A DNA stretch of 64,000 bases. It comes from Aestuariivivens sediminicola. Lineage in GTDB: Bacteria > Bacteroidota > Bacteroidia > Flavobacteriales > Flavobacteriaceae. Numbering within the stretch: position 1 is the stretch's first letter; each line of letters starts with the position of its first letter. Made by a program: the position numbers and the translations under genes. Positions 25,946-35,688 of the stretch are shown piece after piece. The stretch covers positions 186,001-250,000 of the forward strand of contig NZ_JAKMCM010000003.1 of assembly GCF_022662015.1 (NCBI RefSeq), given 5' to 3'. The notes beneath the pieces are model-generated. The model made no database searches, was not told the origin of the DNA, and worked only from the letters and a program-made list of their open reading frames with translations.

Positions 25946-26000
25946 TGTAATGGGTTGGTTCTTCTGTAAGTAGCTCAGATGATCAAAATGTTACAATAAA

Positions 26001-27431
26001 TTAATTTCTATAATCTAAAGCAGGTGCTCTATCACCCAGTAAGGGCTTGTAACTGTAATTTTCACCTCGGACATTTTGGAATTCTGCCTGAGCAGTTTCA
26101 ATGATACGACGGTCAGAAAACAGGTCGATTGCTGTTGCCGTTAATGTTTTGGCCGCAACCATCATTCCTTTAATTCCAATGGTCGTTCCACCGGCAGCAA
26201 CAGCTTGCCAACTATGTGCCGGGGTATCTGGCACCCAGGTAGCAGCAACGAATGTCCCTGTTGGTGCATTAAAGCTGACATCTCCAACATCTGAGGATCC
26301 CGCACCTTTCGGATTTAAGGTGGTGCTGTAAGGTAGTACACCACGTGTGTATGTCGTGTTTGGCATGTCTTTATTTAAGCTCCTGGAGATTTTATTAGCG
26401 AAGGCTTGCTCTTCCTCGTTATAATGATAACCTCCGATCTTAACCAGGTTTTTATAGAGTAATTCCTGAAGGGTGAAGTTATGCAGCATCTCATGAGTAC
26501 CACCAATTAATTCAAAATCCGTTGTGGTTCCCGTTCCAAGTGCCGCCCCTTTGGAAGCTTGCACAACCCGATTAAAAATGTCGATCACCGTTTCCCTGTT
26601 TGGATGTCTTACGTAATAATAGACTTCGGCGAAATCAGGTACCACGTTGGGCGCCTTACCGCCGTCGGTTATCACATAATGAATGCGTGATTCCTGGGGA
26701 ATGTGTTCTCTCATCAGGTTCACCATATAGTTCATGGCCTCAACAGCATCTATGGCCGAGCGCCCTTTATCAGGAGCTGCAGAGGCGTGGGCGGAAACAC
26801 CATAAAACCTGAATTTTGCTGATGTGTTAGCCAGTCTCACTTTCGGATTCGCACTGTTCTTATTGGACGGATGCCAGTCCAGTACGGCATCGACATCATT
26901 AAAAAGTCCTGCCCTGGACATGTAAACTTTTCCGGAGCCACCCTCTTCGGCAGGACATCCATAATAGCGAATGGTACCGACAATGTTGTTGGCCTGTAAC
27001 CAATTCTTCACACTTATTGCCGCTGCTACCGAAGCCGTACCCAGAAGATGGTGTCCGCAGGCATGTCCTGCATTTTTACCGGCCGATTTTTTTTGCGCTA
27101 TCGCTTGCTGGGATAATCCGGGCAACGCATCGTATTCTCCTAAAAAGGCAATGACGGGTTCGCCGGAGCCATATTCAGCAATGAATGCCGTAGGGATATC
27201 GGCGACACCCACCTTTAAATTAAAGCCTTCATTTTGTAGGGTATTTTGTAATAATGTGCTGCTTTTCTCTTCTTGGTATCCGAGTTCCGCATATTCCCAA
27301 ATGGTATTGGCAATGGCACTATAGACCTCAGCATTTTCATCCAGATCCTTCAAGACTTTTGTGCTACTTGATTGTGCAGATGAGATCGTGTTCAATAGGA
27401 GTCCTATCAGCAGCAGATAAATTGTCTTCAT
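26001..27431 (-). CDS. Secreted M20 family amidohydrolase, AbgB-like
   Basis: 476 residues with a signal peptide (ending ISSAQ, about residue 20). Metal-binding motifs of the M20D group are present: FLGEYDALPGLSQQ, AGHACGHHLLGT, YYGCPAEEGGSGKVYM and DWHPSN. The closest well-known relative is AbgB, a subunit of p-aminobenzoyl-glutamate hydrolase. The predicted export means it acts on an amide or N-acyl amino acid outside the cytoplasm. It is the only gene of its transcript that I can see. Confidence 0.85.
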   Translation of the reverse strand: MKTIYLLLIGLLLNTISSAQSSSTKVLKDLDENAEVYSAIANTIWEYAELGYQEEKSSTLLQNTLQNEGFNLKVGVADIPTAFIAEYGSGEPVIAFLGEYDALPGLSQQAIAQKKSAGKNAGHACGHHLLGTASVAAAISVKNWLQANNIVGTIRYYGCPAEEGGSGKVYMSRAGLFNDVDAVLDWHPSNKNSANPKVRLANTSAKFRFYGVSAHASAAPDKGRSAIDAVEAMNYMVNLMREHIPQESRIHYVITDGGKAPNVVPDFAEVYYYVRHPNRETVIDIFNRVVQASKGAALGTGTTTDFELIGGTHEMLHNFTLQELLYKNLVKIGGYHYNEEEQAFANKISRSLNKDMPNTTYTRGVLPYSTTLNPKGAGSSDVGDVSFNAPTGTFVAATWVPDTPAHSWQAVAAGGTTIGIKGMMVAAKTLTATAIDLFSDRRIIETAQAEFQNVRGENYSYKPLLGDRAPALDYRN

Positions 27432-28149
27432 AATGAATTTTGGTATAATGGAATGTAAATTTAAGAAAATAGATTTTCCTTGAAAATGAAATTAAAGATG
27501 TCCCTCTTGTGAGGTTAGTGATAGTCATTTTTACAATTTAAGTTTCATTTTCATCCATTGGGTCCCTGTTTTTCTTCAATTACCTTATTCTAAAAATTTA
27601 TTAAATTATAAGTTGATAAAAGATCATTTAAATAGCTAATAATCAGTAATTAAATATTTGATTATAGATTTTGTTTATAGTGGGTTTTTAATACAGTAAG
27701 CGCTAGTTGATACTCGCAAAACTTAAATCGTGATGTAACAAACGAATGCCGCAAAATTATCAGATGTGTCCATCAGTATTTAAGTTAATAATAGGTTCGA
27801 ACAATTAAGAAAGCATGTTACCTATATAAACTTTACAATTCTATTTTTCCTGATATCTCGACAAAAAAAATGATGGCATAAGTTTAATTGGGTCTTCATG
27901 TGAAGTGATGAGACCGGTCCACCGCTTGCTACAAATTTTCATAACGAATTATAAAGAGCCCAATGCATTGTCATGGTATAGCCGATGGAAAATGGTTTTA
28001 ATGAGCATGATCTCGAATAGACTTCGTTGTTGAAGGTCGTCATTTCATCATCAAAAAATTACAATTCGGTTCATTTAACTTTTAATCAAAAAAGTTGCGC
28101 GTCATTTTTGTACCACTTTTTACATGTTAATCAAAAATTGAAACAGGAA
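27432..28149. other. 718-bp intergenic region, no gene recognised
   Basis: I see no gene, RNA or clear terminator. It separates the minus-strand amidohydrolase from the plus-strand receptor and must hold their divergent promoters. An open frame from 28027 into the receptor lacks any signal peptide at its start and is not convincing. Confidence 0.6.
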
Positions 28150-30303
28150 ATGAAACGCATATTAACCATTATATTTGTCTTAATTCCCATGTTGTTCGTG
28201 GCCCAGACCAAAATAGAAGGCATGGTGACCACAGCCAAAGGAAATCCGATTGAAGGGGCTAATATTTATTTGCAGGGCACATATGATGGCACCACTAGTG
28301 ATGAAGACGGTCATTTCTCGTTTTTAACTTCGGAGCAGGGCACCCTAACTTTAATCCTGTCATATCTCTCTTTTGAGACCTACAAGATGACTGAAGACGT
28401 TCATAATATGAATCATTTACAAATTAGTCTTAAAGAGGATATTAATGCTTTAGACGCTGTGGTCTTGTCGGCCGGTACTTTTAAGGCAGGAGATAACAGT
28501 AAGATAAATGCATTAAAGCCTCTTGATGTGGTAACCACAGCAAGTGCCTTGGGTGATTTTGTGGGTGCCTTGCAAACCTTACCGGGAACCTCCACAGTAG
28601 CAGAAGACGGTCGCTTGTTCGTACGTGGCGGAAATGCAAATGAAACCCAAATTTTTATCGATGGTATTCGCGTCTTTACACCTTATACACCTACCACGAA
28701 CAATGCACCAACAAGAGGTCGGTATTCACCGTTTTTATTCGATGGGATTACCTTTTCCACCGGGGGCTATTCAGCAGAATACGGACAAGCGCTGTCTGGT
28801 GTCCTGCTGTTAAATACCATAGATGAACCCGATCAAAATAAAACAGATATTGGTATTATGAGTCTTGGTGCGACCTTGGGTAACACCCAAAAGTGGGATA
28901 GTGGTTCTCTAAGTATGAACATGTCTTATATTAATCTTGCACCCTATAATGCCATTTTCCCAAACCGGAATAATTTTATCGATCCCTTTGAAGCACTTTC
29001 AGGTGAGTTGGTTTTTAGAAAAAAAACCAACAATGGGCTGTTTAAATTATATAGTGCATATAGCAACACCGGATTCGAGTTAACACAGGAGGATATAAAC
29101 AACCCTCAAGGGGCATATTTTAAGCTTAAAAACAATAACGGCTATGTAAATACGTCGTATTGCGGGGTTTTAAAGCACGCCTGGTCTATTCAGGGGGGAT
29201 TGGGGTACACGCGCGATACTAACAGCCTGATCCTTGATGATAACCACATTGACGGCATTGAAAATTCATTTCATGGAAAGTTGAATCTAAAAAAGCGGTT
29301 TAGTAAGCGATTGATACTGCATTCTGGTATAGAGTATTTTAATTCTCAGTTCACTGAAACATTCAGTAATGAGGAGATCGACCGCGCTCGCTATGGATAC
29401 AGAAATAATATTGCAGCCGTGTTTAGTGAAATGGATATATTCATATCCAAAAAATTGGCTTACAAGATAGGCCTGAGAACAGAGTACAGTGAATTGTTGC
29501 ATGATTTTAATTTGGCACCGAGATTGTCGGTAGCCTATAAGACTTCAAAAAAAAGTCAGTTGTCCCTGGCCTACGGCGACTTTTATCAAATGCCGTCAAG
29601 CCAGGTTTTGAAATATCACCAGGATCTTCAACCGCAGGACGCGAAGCATTATATTTTAAATTATCAGTTCAATGCTGATGGAAAAATATTTAGGGCCGAG
29701 GCCTTTTATAAGACCTACGATAATTTAGTGAAGTATGATACTGATTTTCCCGGTTTCGATAGTCAATACAGCAGCCTGGGGAATGCCTACGCCAGGGGTA
29801 TTGATTTGTTTTGGCGTGATAATCGAAGTTTACAAAATGTAGACTATTGGATCAGTTATTCCTATTTAGATACCCAGCGCAATGATAGCAATTACCCGCA
29901 AAGGACGCAGCCAGGTTATGCCAATAAACACAACCTGTCCCTGGTCGGGAAATACTGGATAGAGGATTGGAGAAGTCAGCTCGGAATGAGCTATACGTTC
30001 TCATCAGGACGACCTTATACCAATCCGAATAGATCCGGATTTTTAAACGACAGAACAAAGCCTTACAATAGTTTAAGCATTAACTGGGCCTATTTAATCA
30101 GTCAGCAGAAAATCCTTTATGCCTCCGTGAACAACGTCTTAGGATTTAGAAATGTGAATGGCTATCAATATGCCAATTCACCGGATACGAACGGGACTTT
30201 TAACCGACGTGCCTTACTACCTGCAGCAGATCAATTCTTTTTTATCGGATTCTTCTGGACCTTGAGCACAGATAACAAAAGTAACCAACTGGATAATCTG
30301 TAA
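28150..30303 (+). CDS. TonB-dependent outer-membrane receptor
   Basis: 717 residues from the ATG at 28150, which begins a signal peptide (MKRILTIIFVLIPMLFVAQ). A carboxypeptidase-regulatory-like domain (KIEGMVTTAKGNPIEGANIYLQG) follows, then the plug (DVVTTASALGDFVGALQTLPGT, EDGRLFVRGGNANETQIFIDG) and a beta barrel ending with an aromatic C-terminus. Upstream in-frame codons from 28027 do not look like protein. It imports an unknown ligand through the outer membrane using TonB energy. No SusD partner is adjacent, so a siderophore, vitamin or peptide is as likely as a glycan. Confidence 0.88.
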   Translation: MKRILTIIFVLIPMLFVAQTKIEGMVTTAKGNPIEGANIYLQGTYDGTTSDEDGHFSFLTSEQGTLTLILSYLSFETYKMTEDVHNMNHLQISLKEDINALDAVVLSAGTFKAGDNSKINALKPLDVVTTASALGDFVGALQTLPGTSTVAEDGRLFVRGGNANETQIFIDGIRVFTPYTPTTNNAPTRGRYSPFLFDGITFSTGGYSAEYGQALSGVLLLNTIDEPDQNKTDIGIMSLGATLGNTQKWDSGSLSMNMSYINLAPYNAIFPNRNNFIDPFEALSGELVFRKKTNNGLFKLYSAYSNTGFELTQEDINNPQGAYFKLKNNNGYVNTSYCGVLKHAWSIQGGLGYTRDTNSLILDDNHIDGIENSFHGKLNLKKRFSKRLILHSGIEYFNSQFTETFSNEEIDRARYGYRNNIAAVFSEMDIFISKKLAYKIGLRTEYSELLHDFNLAPRLSVAYKTSKKSQLSLAYGDFYQMPSSQVLKYHQDLQPQDAKHYILNYQFNADGKIFRAEAFYKTYDNLVKYDTDFPGFDSQYSSLGNAYARGIDLFWRDNRSLQNVDYWISYSYLDTQRNDSNYPQRTQPGYANKHNLSLVGKYWIEDWRSQLGMSYTFSSGRPYTNPNRSGFLNDRTKPYNSLSINWAYLISQQKILYASVNNVLGFRNVNGYQYANSPDTNGTFNRRALLPAADQFFFIGFFWTLSTDNKSNQLDNL

Positions 30304-30512
30304 GCGCAGGTCCAAATTAACGATCTCCTGCATGTGCTCAACCCAGATTTAAGAAATTTTGACACCTTAACACGGGTTCTGAATGTCAAAATTTCAGCAA
30401 TCTGTTAAAGTAACCCTAATAAACATGTCAATATTTACATTATTTGATTTTGGTATTTTATTTGTTCCCATATGGCTGTATAACAAATGTTTAACTAAAA
30501 AAAATAATAATT

Positions 30513-30995
30513 ATGAGCAATCTAGTGACATTACCAAAAAATGGAAATTTAGCACGCAGACATAAAAATAGGTTGCCGAATTTCCCCGGATTATCAACTT
30601 GGTTCGACGATTTTACATTGGGTGAATTCCCATCGATGTTTTCTTCAAATTTCAACACCGGTATTTCAATGCCCAAAGTAAATATTAAGGAAGTCTCAGA
30701 TGCTTTTATCGTAGAAATGGCAGTGCCTGGTTTAAAGAAATCAGATTTCGATATCAATTTAGACAACAATCTGTTATCTATTTCTGCAGAAATAAAGCAA
30801 GACAACGACAACAAGGATGCTGATTATACGCGAAGAGAATTTGGATATGCTTCATTTAAGAGAACCTTTACCTTACCTGAAACCGTTAATGACAGCAAAA
30901 TAAACGCACATTACAACGAAGGTATTTTAAGCGTTCATCTTCCTAAAAAAGAAGAAGCAAAACAAAAACCTTCCCGATCCATTAAGATTTCCTAG
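30513..30995 (+). CDS. Hsp20 small heat-shock protein
   Basis: 160 residues. The alpha-crystallin domain runs from MPKVNIKEVSDAFIVEMAVPG to the C-terminal motif GILSVHLPKKEE, with the usual A-x-Y-x-x-G-x-L (AHYNEGILSV), and ends in an I-x-I motif (IKIS). The disordered N-terminal arm holds LSTWFDDF. It binds unfolding proteins as an ATP-independent holdase in the cytoplasm. Control by heat shock is likely but no operator was identified. Confidence 0.92.
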   Translation: MSNLVTLPKNGNLARRHKNRLPNFPGLSTWFDDFTLGEFPSMFSSNFNTGISMPKVNIKEVSDAFIVEMAVPGLKKSDFDINLDNNLLSISAEIKQDNDNKDADYTRREFGYASFKRTFTLPETVNDSKINAHYNEGILSVHLPKKEEAKQKPSRSIKIS

Positions 30996-31016
30996 AACGA
31001 AATAACCTGTTTTGTA

Positions 31017-31043
31017 AAGCCTGTTTATCAACAGGCTTTTTTT
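31017..31043 (+). terminator. Terminator of the Hsp20 gene
   Basis: AAGCCTGTT and AACAGGCTT pair around a TATC loop and are followed by a T run. Confidence 0.9.
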
Positions 31044-31141
31044 ATGGCCTGGGGTGAAGTGGATAGGTCATGCTTCATGATATATATCATAGTAAATAAA
31101 TCGTCTTTTTAATACATTTAAGTTAATAAATTTTAAAAGTC

Positions 31142-31870
31142 ATGCGAGCAAAAAAGAACCCCGAGTTAGAAATAGGCCGAAATAGCAGCCTTTATTTTGC
31201 TGTAGGGTTAAACCTTATGCTTTTCCTGACCTGGCAAGCATTGGAGTATAAGACCTACGAGCAATCGATTATTGATATCGGTGTGGTTGATGTTGTAGAG
31301 GAAATGGAAGAAGAAATTCCTGTTATAAATATTAATACACCCCCACCGCCACCGCCTCCTGTGGCAGTTCAGGAATCCATCCAAATAGTAGAGGATGTTG
31401 ATGAAATAGAGGAGACTGTAATAGAAAGCACCGAGACGAATCAAGAAGAAGCTATTGAGGAACGGGTTGTGGAAATTAGCGAGGTAGAGGTTGATGAAGT
31501 TGAGGAAGACGTTGAGGTTCCCTTTGCTGTTATAGAGGAGGTCCCTGTTTTTCCAGGTTGTGAAGGATTGAGTAAAACCGAATCGAAAGCCTGTTTCCAA
31601 TTGAAGATGCAGGAGCATGTGGTTCACCATTTCGTATATCCTGAAACTGCATTGGATTTGGGTCTTCAAGGACGTGTATCGGTTATATTTGCAATAGATT
31701 CTAAAGGTTACGTCACAGGTATCAGATCACGTGGACCAGATCGGATTCTGGAAAAAGAAGCCGAACGCATTATTGGGTTATTGCCTAAAATGGTTCCGGG
31801 TAAACAACGCGGTAAGCCCGTAAAAGTTACGTATGCGGTTCCCATCTTCTTTAAATTCCACGAAGGTTAA
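31142..31870 (+). CDS. TonB, energy transducer
   Basis: 242 residues. One N-terminal membrane helix (SLYFAVGLNLMLFLTW) is followed by a proline run (about residues 67-73), a long glutamate/valine-rich linker, and a C-terminal TonB domain (FPGCEGLSKTESKACFQLKMQEHV, QGRVSVIFAIDSKGYVTGI, LPKMVPGKQRGKPVKV). The P-G-C-E and CFQ cysteines are typical of Bacteroidetes TonB. It transmits proton-motive force to receptors such as the one at 28150. No exbB/exbD genes lie beside it. Confidence 0.9.
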   Translation: MRAKKNPELEIGRNSSLYFAVGLNLMLFLTWQALEYKTYEQSIIDIGVVDVVEEMEEEIPVININTPPPPPPPVAVQESIQIVEDVDEIEETVIESTETNQEEAIEERVVEISEVEVDEVEEDVEVPFAVIEEVPVFPGCEGLSKTESKACFQLKMQEHVVHHFVYPETALDLGLQGRVSVIFAIDSKGYVTGIRSRGPDRILEKEAERIIGLLPKMVPGKQRGKPVKVTYAVPIFFKFHEG

Positions 31871-31890
31871 CCGATTTTAACTTGTAATGG

Positions 31891-31934
31891 CGCCTATATA
31901 AATGAATAAAATTCATTTGATAGGCGTTTTTTTT
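31891..31934 (+). terminator. Terminator of the TonB gene
   Basis: CGCCTAT and ATAGGCG flank an inner AATGAA/TTCATT stem, together a long hairpin followed by eight T. Confidence 0.85.
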
Positions 31935-32126
31935 GCACGTGCATTAATCCTTGAACCAGCACCAACCGGGTATCTGGCCTATTGCCTTTACAACAAAGTG
32001 TCCATTTATTACAATTGAGAATAAAAAAACTACAGTTCGGTAAAGGCTTTTTTATAATGCAGCACTTTCAGGGGATATTTGTTTCGTAAAGCAAACTGAA
32101 ATAGTTCAGTATTAAATCTTATAAAC

Positions 32127-32747
32127 ATGAAACAAATCATCTATCTCACCTTAGTTTTGATCTGCGGATCATTGCAAGCGCAATCGAATTATGAAAAGGG
32201 GATGCAAACGGCCTTTCAGTTGTGGCAGGACAATCCGATTGAAGCATCAAACCTATTCGAACGTATCGCACAGGCAGAGCCCGACAATTGGCTGCCGTCC
32301 TATTATGCGGCCCAAATTAACATTATTAAAAGCTTTAATTTAAAGGATGTAGAAAAGCTCACCGCCCAACTCAATAAGGCACAGGGCTTAATTGACAAGG
32401 CGGCGACACTATCTGAGGATAATCCTGAACTAATGGTCCTTCAGGCCTTGCTGCACACAGCCTGGCTGGCCTTCGATGGCGCAACATACGGCAGAACGTT
32501 ATCCCCGAAGATTAGAGAAATTTACATGAAAGCCGAACAAATTGCACCGGAAAATCCCAGGGTAAAGTATTGTAAGGCAGAATGGGACATGCGAAGTGCC
32601 CAATATTTCGGTCAGGATACCAGCCCATATTGCAAAGATTTGGAAAAAGCCTTGGAACTTTTTGCTAACTTTAAACCGGAAACACCGTTTCATCCAAATT
32701 GGGGTGAAGAGCGCACTGCGTCGTTGTTCGAATCCTGTAGTCAATAA
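32127..32747 (+). CDS. Periplasmic TPR-like protein, unknown function
   Basis: 206 residues with a signal peptide (ending LQAQS). The mature part shows helical-pair repeats of TPR type (ASNLFERIAQAEPDNWLPSYYAAQI, LIDKAATLSEDNPELMVLQALL, IYMKAEQIAPENPRVKYCKAEW). I associate it with a conserved flavobacterial family without known function. It precedes the LytS-type kinase by 20 bp and may share its transcript. Confidence 0.7.
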   Translation: MKQIIYLTLVLICGSLQAQSNYEKGMQTAFQLWQDNPIEASNLFERIAQAEPDNWLPSYYAAQINIIKSFNLKDVEKLTAQLNKAQGLIDKAATLSEDNPELMVLQALLHTAWLAFDGATYGRTLSPKIREIYMKAEQIAPENPRVKYCKAEWDMRSAQYFGQDTSPYCKDLEKALELFANFKPETPFHPNWGEERTASLFESCSQ

Positions 32748-32767
32748 TTTTTATTTAATAAAGGAAC

Positions 32768-34105
32768 ATGTCAAGATCTTTTAAAAATATCATTTTAGTT
32801 TTCATTATTGGTTGTGCCGTGTTTGTTGTCGGGCATATCTTTTCCGGGGGTTTCCATTTTGAGAGTACGAATGAATTTCTGATCGATTTTACATTTTACC
32901 AACTCTATTCGTTTGTATTAGGCTATTCCAATATGTATTTTTTTGATTATCTGAATGGTTTACATTGGAAACCCAACAGTCTGGTAAAGCGCATCCTTGC
33001 AGGTGTTATCGGGTCTACACTCTTGACTTTAATGGGCCTGTTTTTTTTAAGGGCACTTACTTCTGTAATTTTTAACGGTCAGAGTCTTACGGCTTTTATT
33101 GCCAATGAAACATGGCGGAGCTATACTTTTGGCTTTTGGATTACCCTTAGTATTGTTGCTATTTTTCATCTCATTTATTTTTATAACAAATACCAACAGA
33201 ACAGGATAAAGGAACAAAAAGTAATTGCCGGTACGGCCAGTGCTAAGTTCGATGCATTAAAAAATCAGTTGGATCCCCACTTTTTGTTTAACAGTTTGAA
33301 TGTTTTAACGAGCCTCATAGATGAGAATCCGGAAATGGCTCAAAAATTTACGACTTCGCTTTCAAAAGTATACCGTTACGTTCTGGAGCAGCGGGATAAG
33401 GAATTGGTTACCGTAGATGAGGAACTCCAGTTTGCAAAAACCTACATGTCTTTATTAAAAATGCGATTTGAAGATAGTATCGTTTTTAGCATGCCGGAAC
33501 AGGCATCAAATCCGGAAAGTAAAGTCGTTCCGTTGTCCTTGCAGTTGTTATTGGAAAATGCTGTTAAACATAATACAGTAAATTCAAGTAGCCCCTTACA
33601 TATAAAAATCTATGAGGATAAAGGCGCATTAATAGTCGAAAACAATTTACAACCCAAACAAATCTTAAAAAAGAGTAGCGGTGTTGGACTGACGAATATT
33701 AAACAGCGTTATAACCTACTTACAGACAGAAAAGTAAATATTTATAAAGAAACAGATAGGTTTGCAGTTGCCTTACCTATATTAACAAAACAAGTATCAA
33801 TCATGAGAACATCATCACACACAAATTTAGACGACACCTATGTAAGGGCTCGTAACTATGTGGAAGAACTTAAACATTTGTATTACAATATCATATCCTA
33901 TTGTTTGGTTATTCCTTTTTTAATTTTCATTAATTACCAGACATCCTGGGATTTTAAATGGTTTTGGTTTCCGATCTTCGGCTGGGCTATCGGCATTGGA
34001 ATTCAGGCGTTTCGTTTATTCATCAATAATGGAGCCTATGGAAGAGATTGGGAAAAACGGAAGATCGAGCAATTTATGAGGGAAGAAGAAAATAAATGGC
34101 GTTAA
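32768..34105 (+). CDS. LytS-type sensor histidine kinase with C-terminal 2TM domain
   Basis: 445 residues. An N-terminal part with four membrane helices is followed by the His_kinase (PF06580) domain with phospho-acceptor His171 in LDPHFLFNSLN, the N box LLENAVKHN (261-269) and the G box GVGLTNI (305-311). From Met346 a 2TM domain follows (VRARNYVEELKHLYYN, two helices, YGRDWEKRKIEQFM), which in relatives is usually a separate protein. An internal ATG at 33803 could start that domain on its own. It probably phosphorylates the LytTR regulator at 34624. Signal unknown. Confidence 0.9.
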   Translation: MSRSFKNIILVFIIGCAVFVVGHIFSGGFHFESTNEFLIDFTFYQLYSFVLGYSNMYFFDYLNGLHWKPNSLVKRILAGVIGSTLLTLMGLFFLRALTSVIFNGQSLTAFIANETWRSYTFGFWITLSIVAIFHLIYFYNKYQQNRIKEQKVIAGTASAKFDALKNQLDPHFLFNSLNVLTSLIDENPEMAQKFTTSLSKVYRYVLEQRDKELVTVDEELQFAKTYMSLLKMRFEDSIVFSMPEQASNPESKVVPLSLQLLLENAVKHNTVNSSSPLHIKIYEDKGALIVENNLQPKQILKKSSGVGLTNIKQRYNLLTDRKVNIYKETDRFAVALPILTKQVSIMRTSSHTNLDDTYVRARNYVEELKHLYYNIISYCLVIPFLIFINYQTSWDFKWFWFPIFGWAIGIGIQAFRLFINNGAYGRDWEKRKIEQFMREEENKWR

Positions 34106-34115
34106 TATCACTACA

Positions 34116-34445
34116 ATGGAAGAAAACAGACAACAGCTCACAAAAGATCGCGATTACCATCGGGAAGATGCGTATTTGCGCGCAGAAAAACGCATGAAGT
34201 CGTTAAAGGGATTTTATTGGCATGCCTTCTGGTATGTGGTGATAAATATTTTTTTAATTGCTTTTATAGGCAGTAAGAATGAGAATTTCTGGAGTTTCGG
34301 AACATTTTCAACAGCCATATTCTGGGGCATCGGCCTGGGATTTCACGCCCTTGGCGTATTTGGGAAAAACATCATTTTTAGTAAATCATGGGAGGAACGC
34401 AAAATAAAGGATTATTTGGACAAGGATAAAAGGCGATGGGAGTAG
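34116..34445 (+). CDS. 2TM-domain protein
   Basis: 109 residues: EDAYLRAEKRMKSLKGFYWH, two membrane helices, then SWEERKIKDYLDKDKRRWE. This is the 2TM (PF13239) module, also present at the C-terminus of the preceding kinase. The start is 10 bp after the kinase stop. Function is unknown; co-occurrence with LytS/LytTR pairs suggests a modulatory role at the membrane. Confidence 0.85.
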   Translation: MEENRQQLTKDRDYHREDAYLRAEKRMKSLKGFYWHAFWYVVINIFLIAFIGSKNENFWSFGTFSTAIFWGIGLGFHALGVFGKNIIFSKSWEERKIKDYLDKDKRRWE

Positions 34446-34623
34446 AATTATAAATAGTAGTGGCGGCTGTATTGAATTTGCCATGGTACTGTGGATACTG
34501 ATATGCCGGCCTTCAAACCTTTGGTAAACTAGCAGAGGAACATGGTATTTTGTTTAAACCGTTTATAAATACACCTTTCTCACAGGGATAGACAATGTTA
34601 ACATCATAAATATAGTTTCAGGA

Positions 34624-35379
34624 ATGAACGTAATCATAATAGAAGATGAAAAGCCGTCTGCAAGACGTTTGCAGCGGATCTTAAAAAACTTAAATGTCCA
34701 TACCGACATCATGTTGCATTCCGTAGAGGAAGCTGTAGCCTGGTTTGAGCAGCACGAACATCCTGATCTCATTTTTTTAGATATTCAATTAAGTGATGGA
34801 CTATCCTTCGAAATTTTTGAGCAGGTCGAAATAAAATCCTCTATTATTTTTACGACGGCCTACGATGAATATGCGCTTAAGGCCTTTAAATTAAACAGCA
34901 TAGACTATTTGTTAAAGCCAATAGACGAGGAGGAACTGGCCATAGCGGTAAGCAAATATAAGGACAGAGTGTATCCGAATCAGCCCGTTACCTTGGATTT
35001 TAACGATATAAAAAACCTGTTGATCAATCCTTTGGACAGGGCTTATAAAAAGCGGTTTTCCGTAAAAGTAGGGCAGCACTTAAAGCTTATTAATATAGAT
35101 GACATTGAGTGTTTTTACAGTCAGAACAAAGGCACCTATCTTTGCACCACAGATGGTCGAAACTATTTATTAGACACCACTTTAGAACATTTAGAAAATG
35201 AATTGGAACCGGCATTGTTTTTTCGTGTGAGCCGAAAGTTTATCGTGAATATAAATGCCATAAAAGATATGATAAGCTATTCCAATTCTCGACTTCAAAT
35301 AAAGTTGAACGCGTACAGTGAGGATTTGGTTATCGTCGCGCGCGAAAAGGTTAAAGACTTTAAGGCCTGGCTGGAGTAG
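34624..35379 (+). CDS. LytTR-family response regulator
   Basis: 251 residues. The receiver domain has acidic residues near IIIEDE and phospho-acceptor Asp53 (LIFLDIQLSDG), with Lys in LKPID. The LytTR DNA-binding domain follows (KRFSVKVGQHLKLINIDDIECFY, FFRVSRKFIVNINAI). It is the expected partner of the kinase at 32768 although 178 bp separate it from the 2TM gene. Such AlgR/AgrA-like regulators bind direct repeats upstream of their targets. Confidence 0.92.
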   Translation: MNVIIIEDEKPSARRLQRILKNLNVHTDIMLHSVEEAVAWFEQHEHPDLIFLDIQLSDGLSFEIFEQVEIKSSIIFTTAYDEYALKAFKLNSIDYLLKPIDEEELAIAVSKYKDRVYPNQPVTLDFNDIKNLLINPLDRAYKKRFSVKVGQHLKLINIDDIECFYSQNKGTYLCTTDGRNYLLDTTLEHLENELEPALFFRVSRKFIVNINAIKDMISYSNSRLQIKLNAYSEDLVIVAREKVKDFKAWLE

Positions 35380-35688
35380 TGCTTCATCAGGTCATTTAAA
35401 TCATAGGTTTCATCTTTATGAAGACCAACTTAGGGGTGTTCTGCGTCCCATTTTTCCTGAAATGTTGGGTTTTATCCCTATTTCGGGAAAAATCCCAATT
35501 TCAGCTGACGTTCAACACAAATTTTAATTTAAAAGGCTACCGATTAGAGCGGTTTCATATCTAAATGTTAGATATGGAACAGCATACTGATAAAACAACA
35601 AAAATTTTTTTCGTGACATTATGACATTTTTACAATAATGGCAGTACTTTTGCCAATCAGTTTAATAATTGCATAAATTAATTTTGGC
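35380..35688. other. 309-bp intergenic region before grpE
   Basis: No gene was recognised. It holds the grpE promoter at its right end; a stretch containing the bases 35580-35640 is A+T-rich. I saw no CIRCE-type operator. Confidence 0.5.
35645..35652 (+). promoter_or_regulatory. -7 element of grpE-dnaJ
   Basis: TACTTTTG matches TAnnTTTG exactly, 36 bp before the grpE ATG. The -33 region shows TTTTTA rather than TTTG. Confidence 0.45.

Noticed and set aside
28027-28149. N-terminal extension of the TonB-dependent receptor
   Set aside because: The extra 41 codons start from a TTG-type codon, look non-coding and precede a proper signal peptide at 28150.
30383-30565. Open frame of 60 codons before Hsp20
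   Set aside because: It overlaps the Hsp20 start in another frame and its hydrophobic stretch comes from A/T-rich leader sequence; no family resemblance.
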